Source: Catenovulum adriaticum (GTDB lineage Bacteria; Pseudomonadota; Gammaproteobacteria; Enterobacterales; Alteromonadaceae). From it: a DNA stretch of 64,000 nucleotides. Numbering within the stretch: position 1 is the stretch's first letter; the number at the start of each line of letters is the position of its first letter. Location of the stretch: the NCBI RefSeq assembly GCF_026725475.1, contig NZ_CP109965.1:2604001-2668000 (forward strand), given 5' to 3'. A program made the position numbers and the translations under genes. The notes beneath the pieces were generated by a model. That model did no database searches, was not told where the DNA came from, and was given only the letters and a program-made list of their open reading frames with translations. Below, in pieces: positions 54,606 through 64,000 of this stretch.

Positions 54606-57401
54606 TTATTGAAGTAAATTAATTGTCGATTCTTTCTCTTCAAATTCCACATTTAAGTTAAGTGCTTGCTTTAAGTATTGCTTTGCTTCCGCTTGCCTTT
54701 CTAATTGTATTAGGGTGAAACCAATATGATACAAATTAGATGGATTGGCCGAATTAACCGTATAAGCTTCGCGTAACAATTCTAACCCTGATTGTAGTTT
54801 ATTTTGCTTTACTAAAATCCATCCTTTAGTGTCTAAACTGTATGGATTTTTTGGTTCGACAGCTAAGGATTTATCAACGTTAACTAAAGCTTTCTCTAAA
54901 TTGGAATTCAAATAGATATTAGCGAGATTATTTAAAATTGCCGCTCGCTGAAAGTCTGTGTTTTTAGATAAAATAAATTCATAATGTGATTTCGCTTTTT
55001 CACTTTTTTGATGTTCTACATAAAAATCAGCAATCAGTTTGTTTTTTATCAAATCATCTGGGGTTTGCTTCAATAAATCAAGCATGAAAGCTTCATATTT
55101 ATCGTAGAACTCACGCGATTTAGCGAGTTGATATAACTTAACTAAAGCTTGTAAAAACTGCGGATCCTGAATAATCGCTTTTTTATAATACTCAAACGCC
55201 AGTTCTGTCTGTTGTAAAGAATTATTTAAATCACCCATTAATAATAAAACATTTGTATCATCATTTTTAGATTTATAAAGCTTTTCAATCAAAGTCTTAG
55301 CGCTATCAATTTGATTTGTGGCTAAATACAATTTGGCGAGCTCTAACTTTACAATGAGCACATCCGATTCAGCTGAAATAGCTCGCTTAAAGCTGGTCTC
55401 TGCCTGCTCAAAGTCTTCAGCCTGTACTTGTAAACGCGCAATTTCAAATAATTTTTGAGCCGACCCTAATGACAATCCAACCAGTACTCGTAATTGCTCT
55501 CTAGCCATAGTCAAATTCCCTTTAGCCACTAATACAAGTGCTTTATCAATTAAATATTGATAATTGAGGGGGGCTAATTTGTCTAAACTGTTAATTTCAG
55601 ACAAAGCATCATCCCACTGCTTGGTTTTAATATAAAGTTTAACCAACAACTCTCTAGCATCAAGTCTAGACTTATCTGCAATCAAAACACTTTTTAATAT
55701 ATCGATAGCTTGTTCTATTTCGCCTAGGTTGGCTTTAATAACTGCGTTTAAAAACGCAACTTGATAATGTTCTGGATCGCGTTTAGATAGCTGTTCAATA
55801 ATTTGATTTGCCGATTCAAGCTTACCACTAAGTCTAAGTAGACTAGCCTTGTTAAACAAAGCTGAAAAATGGTTACTTTGTTTACTCAATATATAATCTA
55901 AGGAATCATTCGCATCGGGGTAATTTTTTAATTTGATTAAAATTGCAGCTTTGAGCAACAGATAATCCAAGTCATTTGGCTTTATAAACAACAACTGCTC
56001 GGCTAAGTCTAAACTCAACTGAAAATTATTATTTTGAAGCATAAGTACCGCTTTTGCGTATAAATAAGGTTCTGAGTTTTTATCCAGCTCCATATCTAAT
56101 TCAATTTTATTCAATGCATCAAGAGCTTGCTCGCTTTTACCTCTTGCCATGTAAAGCTTAGCAAACAACAATTTAATATCGTTATTGTCCGGATGCAGCC
56201 GACCTAACTCAGCTAGCCAATATTCTGCTTTGTGATATACAGCTTGCTGTAAATAAAGTTGAGCGAGTTGTAAAGATAAATCTAAGTGATTGATTATAAT
56301 ATGTTCATTTTCGGACAGAAGCTTCATTGCCGAAACGGGTTTATCCAATTTAATAAAAGTATTACTCAGTATTGCAATCGCATTAGGGTCAGTTGGATTT
56401 TCTTTAAGATAACTTTGAATTGCTCGACTTGCCGCTTCAAAATCCCCTTGGCTAAACGATACCACCCCATTTACAAGCTTTAATTCAGGTAATTCATCAA
56501 ACTGCTCAGCTGGCAACAAAGATAATTTGTTTAATAGCTCAGATTCCATTTCACTGGCTTTATCCGATTGTTCTGTTTTATGTAACAAACTACTCATCAA
56601 TAATAAAGCATTTGGGTCTTCTTCACTTTTATTGAGCAAATCTTCCAATACGGTACGAGCTTCGTCATATTGTTTAGATTTTATGAGAGCACTGATTAAT
56701 GAACGCTGTAAAACACTGTCATCTTTACTTAGAGCAAGACCTTCTTTAAAAGCCTGTATTGCAGTCTCTGTACTCCCCTGCATTAACGCTAATCGTCCTT
56801 TTAAATGCCAAGTTGTTGGATTTTTTTCATCAACTAAAAAAGATTGCTCAACCAAACTTCTTGCGTCATTTAATCTTTTCCGTTTTAGCTGCAACGAAGC
56901 AAACCCATTTAGTACTTGAACATTTTCAGGGTATTTAAAACTTAACCTTTGATATAGCTCTGCAGCTTTTACATCCTGATTTAAGCTCACTAAAGCAGAA
57001 GCTTTAAGTCGTAAATATTCAAACTCGTTTGAATCAATCAACTGCCAGTTGTCGGCTAGGGTTAATACCTTTTGGTATTGGCGATCGAATATATATGCAT
57101 AGGTCAGTGGTATTACGATTAGGTTAGGATCAGCTCCTAACTCCAAGCAATCTTTAAAAGTGTCTATTGCCTGATCATAATTATTAGTTTCAAGCAATAG
57201 TTTTGCATATAGCAACTTCGCAGATAAATTTTTAGAATTTCTTTGTAATTCGTTTTTTAAATGAATAAAAGCTATATCATATTTTTGCTGATTAAACGCA
57301 GCCAGAGCATCCTCGTAAGTTTTATTGTTGTCGTTTGAAAATGCGAATGGGGTAACTCCTAAACTGGCTAATAATACAAATATGGGTAAAGCTAAACGCA
57401 T
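54606..57401 (-). CDS. PrsT-like TPR protein of PEP-CTERM system
   Basis: 931 residues: a signal peptide (SLGVTPFAFS), then about 20 tetratricopeptide units (for example NKSEEDPNALLLMSSLLHK and later GSAQKLFEIARLQVQAEDFEQA). Length and design match the PrsT TPR proteins encoded with exosortase/PEP-CTERM systems. It lies directly downstream of a PEP-CTERM protein gene, which supports the call. PrsT is thought to assist cell-surface polysaccharide or protein export. No exosortase gene is in the window. Confidence 0.8.
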   Translation of the reverse strand: MRLALPIFVLLASLGVTPFAFSNDNNKTYEDALAAFNQQKYDIAFIHLKNELQRNSKNLSAKLLYAKLLLETNNYDQAIDTFKDCLELGADPNLIVIPLTYAYIFDRQYQKVLTLADNWQLIDSNEFEYLRLKASALVSLNQDVKAAELYQRLSFKYPENVQVLNGFASLQLKRKRLNDARSLVEQSFLVDEKNPTTWHLKGRLALMQGSTETAIQAFKEGLALSKDDSVLQRSLISALIKSKQYDEARTVLEDLLNKSEEDPNALLLMSSLLHKTEQSDKASEMESELLNKLSLLPAEQFDELPELKLVNGVVSFSQGDFEAASRAIQSYLKENPTDPNAIAILSNTFIKLDKPVSAMKLLSENEHIIINHLDLSLQLAQLYLQQAVYHKAEYWLAELGRLHPDNNDIKLLFAKLYMARGKSEQALDALNKIELDMELDKNSEPYLYAKAVLMLQNNNFQLSLDLAEQLLFIKPNDLDYLLLKAAILIKLKNYPDANDSLDYILSKQSNHFSALFNKASLLRLSGKLESANQIIEQLSKRDPEHYQVAFLNAVIKANLGEIEQAIDILKSVLIADKSRLDARELLVKLYIKTKQWDDALSEINSLDKLAPLNYQYLIDKALVLVAKGNLTMAREQLRVLVGLSLGSAQKLFEIARLQVQAEDFEQAETSFKRAISAESDVLIVKLELAKLYLATNQIDSAKTLIEKLYKSKNDDTNVLLLMGDLNNSLQQTELAFEYYKKAIIQDPQFLQALVKLYQLAKSREFYDKYEAFMLDLLKQTPDDLIKNKLIADFYVEHQKSEKAKSHYEFILSKNTDFQRAAILNNLANIYLNSNLEKALVNVDKSLAVEPKNPYSLDTKGWILVKQNKLQSGLELLREAYTVNSANPSNLYHIGFTLIQLERQAEAKQYLKQALNLNVEFEEKESTINLLQ

Positions 57402-57453
57402 AATATCCCTGTCGCTAAAATTAAATTTGATTTAAGTTTGTTTATACGAAAAA

Positions 57454-57474
57454 AAAGGTGGCAATGCCACCTTT
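57454..57474 (-). terminator. Terminator between PEP-CTERM gene and TPR gene
   Basis: AAAGGTGGC (57454-57462) pairs with GCCACCTTT (57466-57474); on the minus strand the stem is followed by a T-run. It would end the transcript of the PEP-CTERM gene before the TPR gene. Confidence 0.75.
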
Positions 57475-57517
57475 AAATTTAAGTTAATAAACTATAGGTA
57501 AAAACCTACAATTAAAT

Positions 57518-58291
57518 TTAGTATTTAGTCTGCTTTCTATATTTTAACATAACACCAAATAAACCCGCTAAAAAGAGCAAAATACTAGCTGGTTCTGGCA
57601 CAGGCACTGGCTTTCCTGAAGTCGTTGTTGAAGTTGTAATACCGGCAATTTTTATCGCGTCAGAAATACAATCATGTAAATATTCAAACGAAGCGTTATA
57701 CGCACCTACTAACCAGTACTGACTGTTAACACCTGCAGTATCCGCACTAAAGTCATAATAAGAGTTCACGCTGACATTTTCAAAGGTCCAGATGTCAGAA
57801 GCAGAGCTGGCAACAGCATCCCAAGTTTCACCTGACAAGCTAGGTTCACTATCAAACGCAGCAACAGTTATATCACTATCAGGAAAAGCCCACCCTAAAG
57901 TAATACCACTTAAGTTCACATCTTTAGAGAAAGATAATAATATCATGTCGTAGTCAATGAAATTATCAATCGTGTGAGCATCTATATTTTGATTATATGC
58001 TAATAAACCATGGCTATTAGTATCTATACGTGCTGATTCAACTTGATTTGTCACATTCCAACCAGAAGAACACCAAAGACCGAACTGCAACCCAGAACAG
58101 TCATACTCTTCATCAGTATCAGCCCAAGCTGTTGCAGCTAAGTCAACCCCACCCTGAGAATCACTCCAGGTATTTCCAGTTGAGTTATTATTTAAGTTAG
58201 AATCTGTGTTTTTAAAATCCCAAGTTTGGTTCGCAGCAAATGATGCTCCGGAAAACAAGAGTGCAAAAACAGTTAAAATAATTTTATTCAT
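57518..58291 (-). CDS. PEP-CTERM sorting-domain protein
   Basis: 257 residues: a signal peptide (to about residue 20, GASFAANQ), a beta-rich middle with six cysteines and no family I recognise, and a C-terminal VPEPASILLFLAGLFGVML followed by KYRKQ, the PEP motif plus membrane anchor and basic tail read by exosortase. It should be cut and moved to the cell surface. The exosortase is elsewhere. Confidence 0.88.
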   Translation of the reverse strand: MNKIILTVFALLFSGASFAANQTWDFKNTDSNLNNNSTGNTWSDSQGGVDLAATAWADTDEEYDCSGLQFGLWCSSGWNVTNQVESARIDTNSHGLLAYNQNIDAHTIDNFIDYDMILLSFSKDVNLSGITLGWAFPDSDITVAAFDSEPSLSGETWDAVASSASDIWTFENVSVNSYYDFSADTAGVNSQYWLVGAYNASFEYLHDCISDAIKIAGITTSTTTSGKPVPVPEPASILLFLAGLFGVMLKYRKQTKY

Positions 58292-58437
58292 AAGTCCTTC
58301 CCGACATTAGAATGGATTAAAACAGTGCATAGTTAAATACAAGCAAAATCAGGGCCAAAATAAATTTTTAATATAAAAACAAAAGCTTAAAATAAAAACT
58401 CAATAAACAACAGAATGAATTGTAAAGGATATTGACA

Positions 58438-59253
58438 CTAAATAATCTGATAGACAGAACATGGATTGGGATAAATGAAACAATAACCTATTGTTAATAA
58501 TTTATCAGACGAAATGCATTTTCCACTATCACCATTCATTATTTGGGGCATGTTTAAATTTTCATCATTATACCGTATCGCTGTTTGATAAAAAACTGCC
58601 TTTGTTGGATGTTTCGGCGAGACAATATTAAAAATTTGATTTGTGGCTTGTTTCTCAATCAGATAACAAATAGCACCAACAGCATCATCTAAATGCAGCA
58701 TATTTGCAATCGCTTCAGAGTTTAATTTTTTCATATGCTTAACAAAACGAGCTGGGTGCCGATTTCCACCAAACAGACCACCTAATCTTACTACTAGATA
58801 CTCGCCTTTAAATTCGCTTTGCAATAATTGTTCGGCAGATAATAAAATTTTAGCTTTTTCATTATGAGCGCAGGCATCTTCTTCACGCATCATTTGATTG
58901 TTATCAGGGTAAACACCGGTAGAGCTCGTCATGATTATTTTTTGTATGCCAGATGCATTTGCAGAATTAATAATTTGACGCCATTTAATTAAAAAGTCTT
59001 TTCCTTGTGTTGCTTGTCTGAACCCAGGCGGAATAGTAACAATAAGAATATCGGATTCAAATAAAGCTTGGCTTTGGGTGATATTAAACGTATCGCCCAA
59101 TTTACAAACGTGAGCGTCTAAGCCCTGCAATCGAGTTTTTTCACACGCTTGCTCTGAACTATGACTGACCTTTACTTTATTTCCAGCTTGCTTAAGCGAC
59201 AATGCAAGTGGTAAGCCTAACCAACCAGCACCCAACACAGAAATGTTAATCAT
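58438..59253 (-). CDS. NAD(P)-dependent epimerase-like protein (YeeZ type)
   Basis: 271 residues. The N-terminal Rossmann motif is GAGWLGLPLA; TSSTGVYPDN is the SDR-like catalytic Ser region and VVRLGGLFG follows. Length matches E. coli YeeZ, whose substrate is not established. Downstream of the PEP-CTERM gene in the same direction but not coupled. Confidence 0.82.
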   Translation of the reverse strand: MINISVLGAGWLGLPLALSLKQAGNKVKVSHSSEQACEKTRLQGLDAHVCKLGDTFNITQSQALFESDILIVTIPPGFRQATQGKDFLIKWRQIINSANASGIQKIIMTSSTGVYPDNNQMMREEDACAHNEKAKILLSAEQLLQSEFKGEYLVVRLGGLFGGNRHPARFVKHMKKLNSEAIANMLHLDDAVGAICYLIEKQATNQIFNIVSPKHPTKAVFYQTAIRYNDENLNMPQIMNGDSGKCISSDKLLTIGYCFIYPNPCSVYQII

Positions 59254-59276
59254 GCTCTCCTAGTAAAATTACAAAT

Positions 59277-59561
59277 CTAACAAGCATACCAAGTGTTTAT
59301 ATTTTTTTTAATTACCCAATCCTTTACTGTATTGGTAAAGGTTAGATAATGCTGGCTTTCAAGATGCATCTGAAAGGCTTGCTCATCTTTATAGGTTTCA
59401 TATAAAAAGAAATGAGTAGGTGTCTCATGACTTTGGCTAACATCAAATTGCTGACAATCATCTTCTTGATGTAAAGAAGATTCCGCATGTTCTAATACTG
59501 CATCTAAAAAAGGCAGTAAATAAGCAGAATGAATTACAAACTCAACGGTCACTATATACAT
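59277..59561 (-). CDS. Antibiotic-biosynthesis-monooxygenase-domain protein
   Basis: 94 residues from the ATG at 59561 (the longer frame needs a TTG). Dimeric alpha-beta barrel pattern of the ABM/YgiN group (MYIVTVEFVIHS, CQQFDVSQSH, FFLYETYKDEQAFQMHLES). Members cleave or oxidise quinol-like molecules; the substrate here is unknown. Confidence 0.8.
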   Translation of the reverse strand: MYIVTVEFVIHSAYLLPFLDAVLEHAESSLHQEDDCQQFDVSQSHETPTHFFLYETYKDEQAFQMHLESQHYLTFTNTVKDWVIKKNINTWYAC

Positions 59562-59693
59562 ATTCTTTTTATTTCCATGGTTTACCAATATACCCTAGGT
59601 GATTTTTTGAATTAGGTATAACAGTAAATATTAAATATCACCCAATTTAAACATAGACGAGTTTGCTTGTTATAAGTTCAAAATGGCACAAGT

Positions 59694-60545
59694 TTAATCA
59701 AATACAATTGTTTTGTTACCATTTATAATAACGCGATTCTGAATATGGTTTCTAAGCCCTCTTGCTAAAGCCTGTTTTTCACACTCTCTCCCTTTTCTTA
59801 CCATGTCGTCAACACTATCTCGGTGGCTAATGCGCATAATTTCCTGATCAATAATTGGGCCTGCATCTAAATCGCCAGTCACATAATGACACGTCGCCCC
59901 AATTAATTTAACGCCACGTTTGTGCGCCTGATGATAAGGTTTTGCACCCGCGAAAGAGGGTAAAAAACTATGGTGAATATTAATCACCTGCCCAGCAAAT
60001 TCTTTGCAAAGTTCATCCGGAAAAATTTGCATAAAACGTGCTAACACTATGGTATTGGCTTCATACTCATATATTAGCTCTTTAACTTGCGCAAAGGCAC
60101 CCGCTTTATCTTCTTTAGGAAAGGGCACATAGTGATAAGGAATACCATGCCACTGAACCATTTGTCGTAAATGTTCATGGTTGGCAATCACAGCAACAAT
60201 ATTACAATCGAGCTCACCACTGTGCCAGCGGTGCAATAAATCGGCTAAACAATGTGACTCCCGGCTCGCCATTAAAATAACATTTGGCTTGTGAGACGAA
60301 TCAACAATATGCCAATTCATTTTAAACTGCTCGGCTACAGGCGAAAACTCTTGTTTAAATTGATCTAGCGTTAACGCAAATGACTCTGCCTCAATTTCAT
60401 TGCGCATAAAAAACCAATTTTCCTGATTGTCTTTATGGTGATTTGCTTCAACGATAGAGGCTTGGTGATCAGCTAAAAACTGACTGACAGCTGAAACTAT
60501 GCCAATTTGATCCGGACAATCAATGACTAAACGATAACTTTTCAT
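59694..60545 (-). CDS. purU: Formyltetrahydrofolate deformylase PurU
   Basis: 283 residues: an N-terminal ACT domain (DQIGIVSAVSQFLADH) and the formyltransferase-type catalytic domain with INIHHSFLPSF, HKRGVKLIGATCHYV and DLDAGPII, giving the Asn, His and Asp active-site residues. Releases formate from 10-formyl-THF, supplying PurT. Divergent from ppa. Confidence 0.95.
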   Translation of the reverse strand: MKSYRLVIDCPDQIGIVSAVSQFLADHQASIVEANHHKDNQENWFFMRNEIEAESFALTLDQFKQEFSPVAEQFKMNWHIVDSSHKPNVILMASRESHCLADLLHRWHSGELDCNIVAVIANHEHLRQMVQWHGIPYHYVPFPKEDKAGAFAQVKELIYEYEANTIVLARFMQIFPDELCKEFAGQVINIHHSFLPSFAGAKPYHQAHKRGVKLIGATCHYVTGDLDAGPIIDQEIMRISHRDSVDDMVRKGRECEKQALARGLRNHIQNRVIINGNKTIVFD

Positions 60546-60677
60546 TATTCAAATACCAAAAAATCTGCTTTTATTTAGACGAGATTATCAAAGTCTTAAT
60601 AAATTTACTCGCCATTTTAGTTCTGAGTCTTATAATATGGGCAAATTTGCTAAAACAAACCTCTTAAAGGAAGGAAA

Positions 60678-61205
60678 ATGAGCTTATCTAACGTACCTGC
60701 GGGTAAAAACTTACCAGAAGAAGTTAACGTAATCATTGAAATCCCAGCAAATGCTGACCCAATCAAATACGAAGTAGACAAAGACACTGGCACAGTATGG
60801 GTTGACCGTTTTATGTCAACACCAATGTTTTACCCTTGCAACTATGGTTTCGTAAATGACACTTTATCATTAGATGGCGACCCAGTTGACGTATTAGTAC
60901 CAACCCCGCATCCATTAGTACCAGGTTCTGTGATTAAATGCCGCCCAGTTGGGGTATTAAAAATGAGTGACGAGTCTGGTGAAGATGCTAAAGTTTTTGC
61001 TGTACCTGTCAGCAAATTAACAAAAATTTATGATCACATCCAAGACGTGAATGACATTGATGAGTTGCTAAAAGCTCAAATCACTCACTTTTTTGAGCGT
61101 TACAAAGAGCTTGAAAAAGGCAAATGGGTAAAAGTAGAAGGCTGGGAAGATGTAGCAGCAGCTAAAAAAGAGATTGTAGAATCTTTTGAGCGCGCCAAAG
61201 CTTAA
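60678..61205 (+). CDS. ppa: Inorganic pyrophosphatase
   Basis: 175 residues with the family-I signature DGDPVDVLV (catalytic Asp residues), YPCNYGF and the C-terminal [11 protein letters not shown] strong AAAGGAAGG ribosome-binding site lies before the ATG. Cytosolic, hydrolyses pyrophosphate. Confidence 0.97.
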   Translation: MSLSNVPAGKNLPEEVNVIIEIPANADPIKYEVDKDTGTVWVDRFMSTPMFYPCNYGFVNDTLSLDGDPVDVLVPTPHPLVPGSVIKCRPVGVLKMSDESGEDAKVFAVPVSKLTKIYDHIQDVNDIDELLKAQITHFFERYKELEKGKWVKVEGWEDVAAAKKEIVESFERAKA

Positions 61206-61232
61206 AGAACTTTAATTTCAAGCTAACAGCCA

Positions 61233-61265
61233 AAAAGCGATAAAAACTGAGTTTTTATCGCTTTT
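61233..61265 (+). terminator. Terminator after ppa
   Basis: A perfect 15-bp stem (AAAAGCGATAAAAAC and complement) with a 3-base loop, ending in a T-run 28 bp past the stop. Confidence 0.9.
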
Positions 61266-61639
61266 AATTTTTGTAATCTTAAATTTAGTCAATTGATTTA
61301 GCTGTTAACTTAGCTAATAATTTAACCAATATGCGGTAAGCAAAAGCATTCTTTAAACCCACATTGACTTAACCTGCATTTACAATGTCCGCTCATAGAC
61401 CATTAACTAATTAGTCCTGCTTAAATCTAGCGGATCGGTCGACTCGAAAATAACCATAAGTCCCTAAATAACCCCCCTGCCCCAAATACTCTGAATTAAA
61501 ATAATAATTCGCCTATAAATGTTTTTTAGCTCAACACTATTATTCACGTCATCAGCTATACTCATTTTAGTTTTTAATTATTCAGCCGATAACTAATTTA
61601 ATGCGTTTACGTTTAAATGCTCAATAACGAACTATCATT
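61266..61639. other. Gene-free gap between ppa and acid phosphatase
   Basis: AT-rich, no open frame of interest and no clear repeat. It probably holds only the promoter of the phosphatase gene; I looked for a Pho box and found none. Confidence 0.6.
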
Positions 61640-62473
61640 ATGCTTAAACATATTCAAAATAAAATTCAATTCAAATTATTACGCACTTTGCTCATTTGTG
61701 CTTGCATACTCCCCCCCAAATTCGCGTTAGCGGATGAATCACTTGGCGCCATTGCTTGGTTACAAAAATCAGCTGAGTTTCAAGCCATTGCCTCTCAAAC
61801 CTTTGAAAATGCATCACAAAAATTAGAAAAAGCCGTATTTGATAATAATTGGACGGCCGCGATAGAACAGTTCGGTCAAGAAGGCATGAACCAACTACCC
61901 AATGCTATTATTTTAGATTTAGATGATACGCTTATCAGCACTATGCCTTATCGCGGGGAGCTCGCATTAGATAATGACGAACATAGCGAGAGCCGTTTCA
62001 ATCGTTGGGTTGAACATGAACGAGTAAATTTAGTACCTTATGTCATGAAATTAATTAAAAAAGCTTCAACATTGGGCGTCAGCGTTTTATTAATCTCTGA
62101 TCGGGTATGCAAACCAAATCCGAGAGATCCTTGCCCAATTAAAACAAAAACCTCAAAAGTACTCAGCCGAGTCTCACTCGCTTTTCCTAAAGACCAAATG
62201 TTTTTCAGAGGCGAATTTGCAGATTGGAATCAAGATCAAAGTAGCCGACGCCAATTTATAGCTAAACGCTATCGAATACTAATGATCGTTGGAGATGATA
62301 TAAATCAAATGATCCCCAAAGCATCTAGTTTACCAGCCAGTGCCCGTTTAAAATTAACGTCACAATATGATGAAATGTGGGGCAATCGATGGTTTTTAAT
62401 ACCCAACCCTGTTTATGGGGGGTGGCGTGATACCATGGAAAAATCAATTAAAAACAATATAACTGGATATTGA
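61640..62473 (+). CDS. Secreted HAD-type acid phosphatase (class B/C)
   Basis: 277 residues: a signal peptide (to about residue 31, PPKFALA), then the HAD motif DLDDTLISTM (nucleophile Asp), a downstream LLISDR and a late GDDINQM. Resembles acid phosphatases of the e(P4) type that strip phosphate from nucleotides in the periplasm. It lacks a lipobox. In this window a phosphate-scavenging theme is also seen at the TonB locus, but there is no shared regulator site here. Confidence 0.82.
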   Translation: MLKHIQNKIQFKLLRTLLICACILPPKFALADESLGAIAWLQKSAEFQAIASQTFENASQKLEKAVFDNNWTAAIEQFGQEGMNQLPNAIILDLDDTLISTMPYRGELALDNDEHSESRFNRWVEHERVNLVPYVMKLIKKASTLGVSVLLISDRVCKPNPRDPCPIKTKTSKVLSRVSLAFPKDQMFFRGEFADWNQDQSSRRQFIAKRYRILMIVGDDINQMIPKASSLPASARLKLTSQYDEMWGNRWFLIPNPVYGGWRDTMEKSIKNNITGY

Positions 62474-62664
62474 ATTTAAATGCTATTATATATCAATAAC
62501 CTGACAAATTTTTATGGCGCAATAACCGTTTAAATAACTGACTTCTGGTTAGTTTGAGATTACATGTGTAACTGCGTGAAATCGCAATTTTAAATCTATA
62601 ATAACTAATTAAAACGTCGCTCGTAAAAAATTAAAGACTCAATTAATTACAAGGTAATCGCTCT

Positions 62665-64000
62665 ATGTCGCAACATATACCTCAAAAACCCAGTATGTCA
62701 CTTGCCAATAAAATTTACCTAATCCCTATCATAGGCGCTATTGGTTTTTTATTTTACGTAGCGGTTATTTATTCAAAAGCCACAAACAATGTAAAAACTT
62801 TAGAAGAAGTACGAGATGTCCACTTTCCTAGTTTACAGCTTATTGAACAAAACTTAGAAACTTTAGATAGCATAAAAGAGCAACTAAGCAGCGCAGTCAC
62901 AACTGGCGATCAAGATACGTTAGATAATGCGCAGCAAACTGCACAAAACCTTTCAAGATCAATAAAATCATTAGCTCAATATAACCCAGCTTATAAAACA
63001 AAAGCTCAAAGTTTTGCTCAACAATTTGATTCTTACTACCAACAAGCCAGTCGCATTAGTGAAGAAATGGTCAATAATACCGCAGATTTTGCCACCATAG
63101 GCGCGCGCGCTGAAAAAGCGAACCAAATATATGGTGAATTAGAGCAAGCCATGATGCAATTTAGAGATCAACGAGAAGACAACTTTAAAGCCGCAATTAA
63201 AGCCTCAAGTGATACCACCTCAACCCTGATAAACATAGGTATTTTAATGGCATTTGTAGTCACTGCTTTGTTAGCCATTCCGGCCTATTTAGTATCAAAA
63301 AGCCTAACTCAAAATTTAAAACAAGTGATTAATAGTTTACGTAATATTGCTGAAGAAAACGGTGACTTAACCGTCCGTATTAAAGTTGACAAAAATGACG
63401 AAATTGGTCAGTTGGTATATTGGTTTAATTCATTTATGCAACAATTACAAACCGTTATTCGCCAAGTTGTAGATTCAGCAATGCCGTTAGCTGAACTCGC
63501 CCAAACTTTACAAAATTTAGCAGAGCAAACTAAAACAACCGTTGCCACCCAAAAACAAAGTGCTAGCTACACCAAAGATACAGTTGCCAATATGCAACAT
63601 TCGGTAGGCGATGTTGCCAGCTCAGCAGCCAATGCTGCAAAAGCAACTGAAGAAGCCACACAAGCTGCAGAGCAAGGGCAACGAGTGGTTAATGAAACCG
63701 TTAAAAAGATTCAGACCATGTCCGAATCTTCGCAGCAAACATCATCGGTTGTTCAACAATTAAGACAAGATTGTGAGCAAGTTAGTGTCGTACTAGATGT
63801 GATTCGTGCGATTGCAGAGCAAACCAATTTATTGGCACTCAATGCCGCCATTGAAGCCGCTCGAGCCGGCGAGCAAGGCCGTGGGTTTGCCGTAGTAGCC
63901 GATGAAGTCAGAACATTAGCTTCTAGAACTCAAGAATCCACAACACAAATTAACGACACCATTGCCCAGTTACAAACAGCTTCTAACTCAGCGGTGGAGG
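62665..64000 (+). CDS. Methyl-accepting chemotaxis protein, truncated by window end
   Basis: The frame begins at the ATG at 62665 (AAGG upstream) and runs off the right edge after about 445 residues. Transmembrane helix 1 (about 13-34), a ~150-residue periplasmic helical sensor domain, transmembrane helix 2 (about 190-212), HAMP (about 213-265), and the signalling hairpin tip [20 protein letters not shown] followed by [10 protein letters not shown]. The C-terminal end is not visible. Ligand unknown. Confidence 0.93.
   Translation, partial: MSQHIPQKPSMSLANKIYLIPIIGAIGFLFYVAVIYSKATNNVKTLEEVRDVHFPSLQLIEQNLETLDSIKEQLSSAVTTGDQDTLDNAQQTAQNLSRSIKSLAQYNPAYKTKAQSFAQQFDSYYQQASRISEEMVNNTADFATIGARAEKANQIYGELEQAMMQFRDQREDNFKAAIKASSDTTSTLINIGILMAFVVTALLAIPAYLVSKSLTQNLKQVINSLRNIAEENGDLTVRIKVDKNDEIGQLVYWFNSFMQQLQTVIRQVVDSAMPLAELAQTLQNLAEQTKTTVATQKQSASYTKDTVANMQHSVGDVASSAANAAKATEEATQAAEQGQRVVNETVKKIQTMSESSQQTSSVVQQLRQDCEQVSVVLDVIRAIAEQTNLLALNAAIEAARAGEQGRGFAVVADEVRTLASRTQESTTQINDTIAQLQTASNSAVE

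Noticed and set aside
61206..61639. Pho box or riboswitch upstream of the acid phosphatase
   Set aside because: I scanned for CTGTCAT-type repeats and structured leaders and saw none.
1..64000. CRISPR arrays, tRNA or rRNA genes
   Set aside because: No regularly spaced identical repeats and no tRNA or rRNA signatures were recognised in reading both strands; short or divergent tRNAs could be missed without a search.

Overview
The window is chromosomal DNA of a low-GC marine gammaproteobacterium, most likely order Alteromonadales (Catenovulum/Alteromonas-like; the genus is my inference). Support comes from conserved gene orders (ygfB-pepP-ubiH-ubiI beside a 6S RNA gene; mutS divergent from pncC-recA; a DUF3450-ExbB-ExbB-ExbD-TonB-TPR operon next to a large TonB receptor), from a PEP-CTERM protein, and from a very large polysaccharide-hydrolase-like lipoprotein.

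Left part (1-13.1 kb) is an accessory defence island. On the minus strand lies a tight two-gene unit, a KAP P-loop NTPase followed by a GIY-YIG nuclease-like protein. Upstream of it is a six-gene run: AbiEi antitoxin, AbiEii toxin, a chimeric HsdM-like protein (Cys-rich N-terminus joined to the C-terminal half of a type I methylase, without AdoMet motif I), a two-TRD HsdS, a DUF3800 protein and a small unknown protein. No HsdR is present. Next come a degraded IS3-type transposase remnant and a hipA-hipB module bracketed by two diverged ~130-bp direct repeats, then a ParD-like/RelE-ParE toxin-antitoxin pair.

The middle part (13.1-47.4 kb) is mostly core genome: a formate/nitrite-type channel, DUF502, an exonuclease/cyclic-nucleotide-CBS-nucleotidyltransferase/BCCT transporter operon, an FMN glutamate-synthase-like protein, then a TonB uptake locus. 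That locus has two transcription units, (a) beta-helix lipoprotein plus TonB receptor and (b) DUF3450-ExbB-ExbB-ExbD-TonB-TPR. Each is preceded by tandem 7-mers at exact 11-bp spacing that match the PhoB box, so the locus probably takes up a phosphorus source under phosphate limitation. After it come Zur, a CYTH-CHAD triphosphatase, a YgiM-like SH3 protein, the ubiquinone hydroxylase/pepP/ygfB cluster, 6S RNA, a TetR-AhpD pair sharing a perfect palindromic operator, recA with a LexA box, pncC, mutS, folD, a PhzF protein and a peroxiredoxin-glutaredoxin hybrid.

The right part (47.5-64 kb) has a 2304-residue lipoprotein with six two-domain Ig-like repeats, a GH30-like domain whose two catalytic glutamates appear replaced, and a C-terminal alpha/alpha-barrel-like domain. 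It is followed by a PrsT-like TPR protein and a PEP-CTERM protein, then housekeeping genes (NAD-dependent epimerase-like, monooxygenase, purU, ppa), a secreted HAD acid phosphatase and the start of a methyl-accepting chemotaxis protein cut by the window end. No CRISPR array, tRNA or rRNA was seen.
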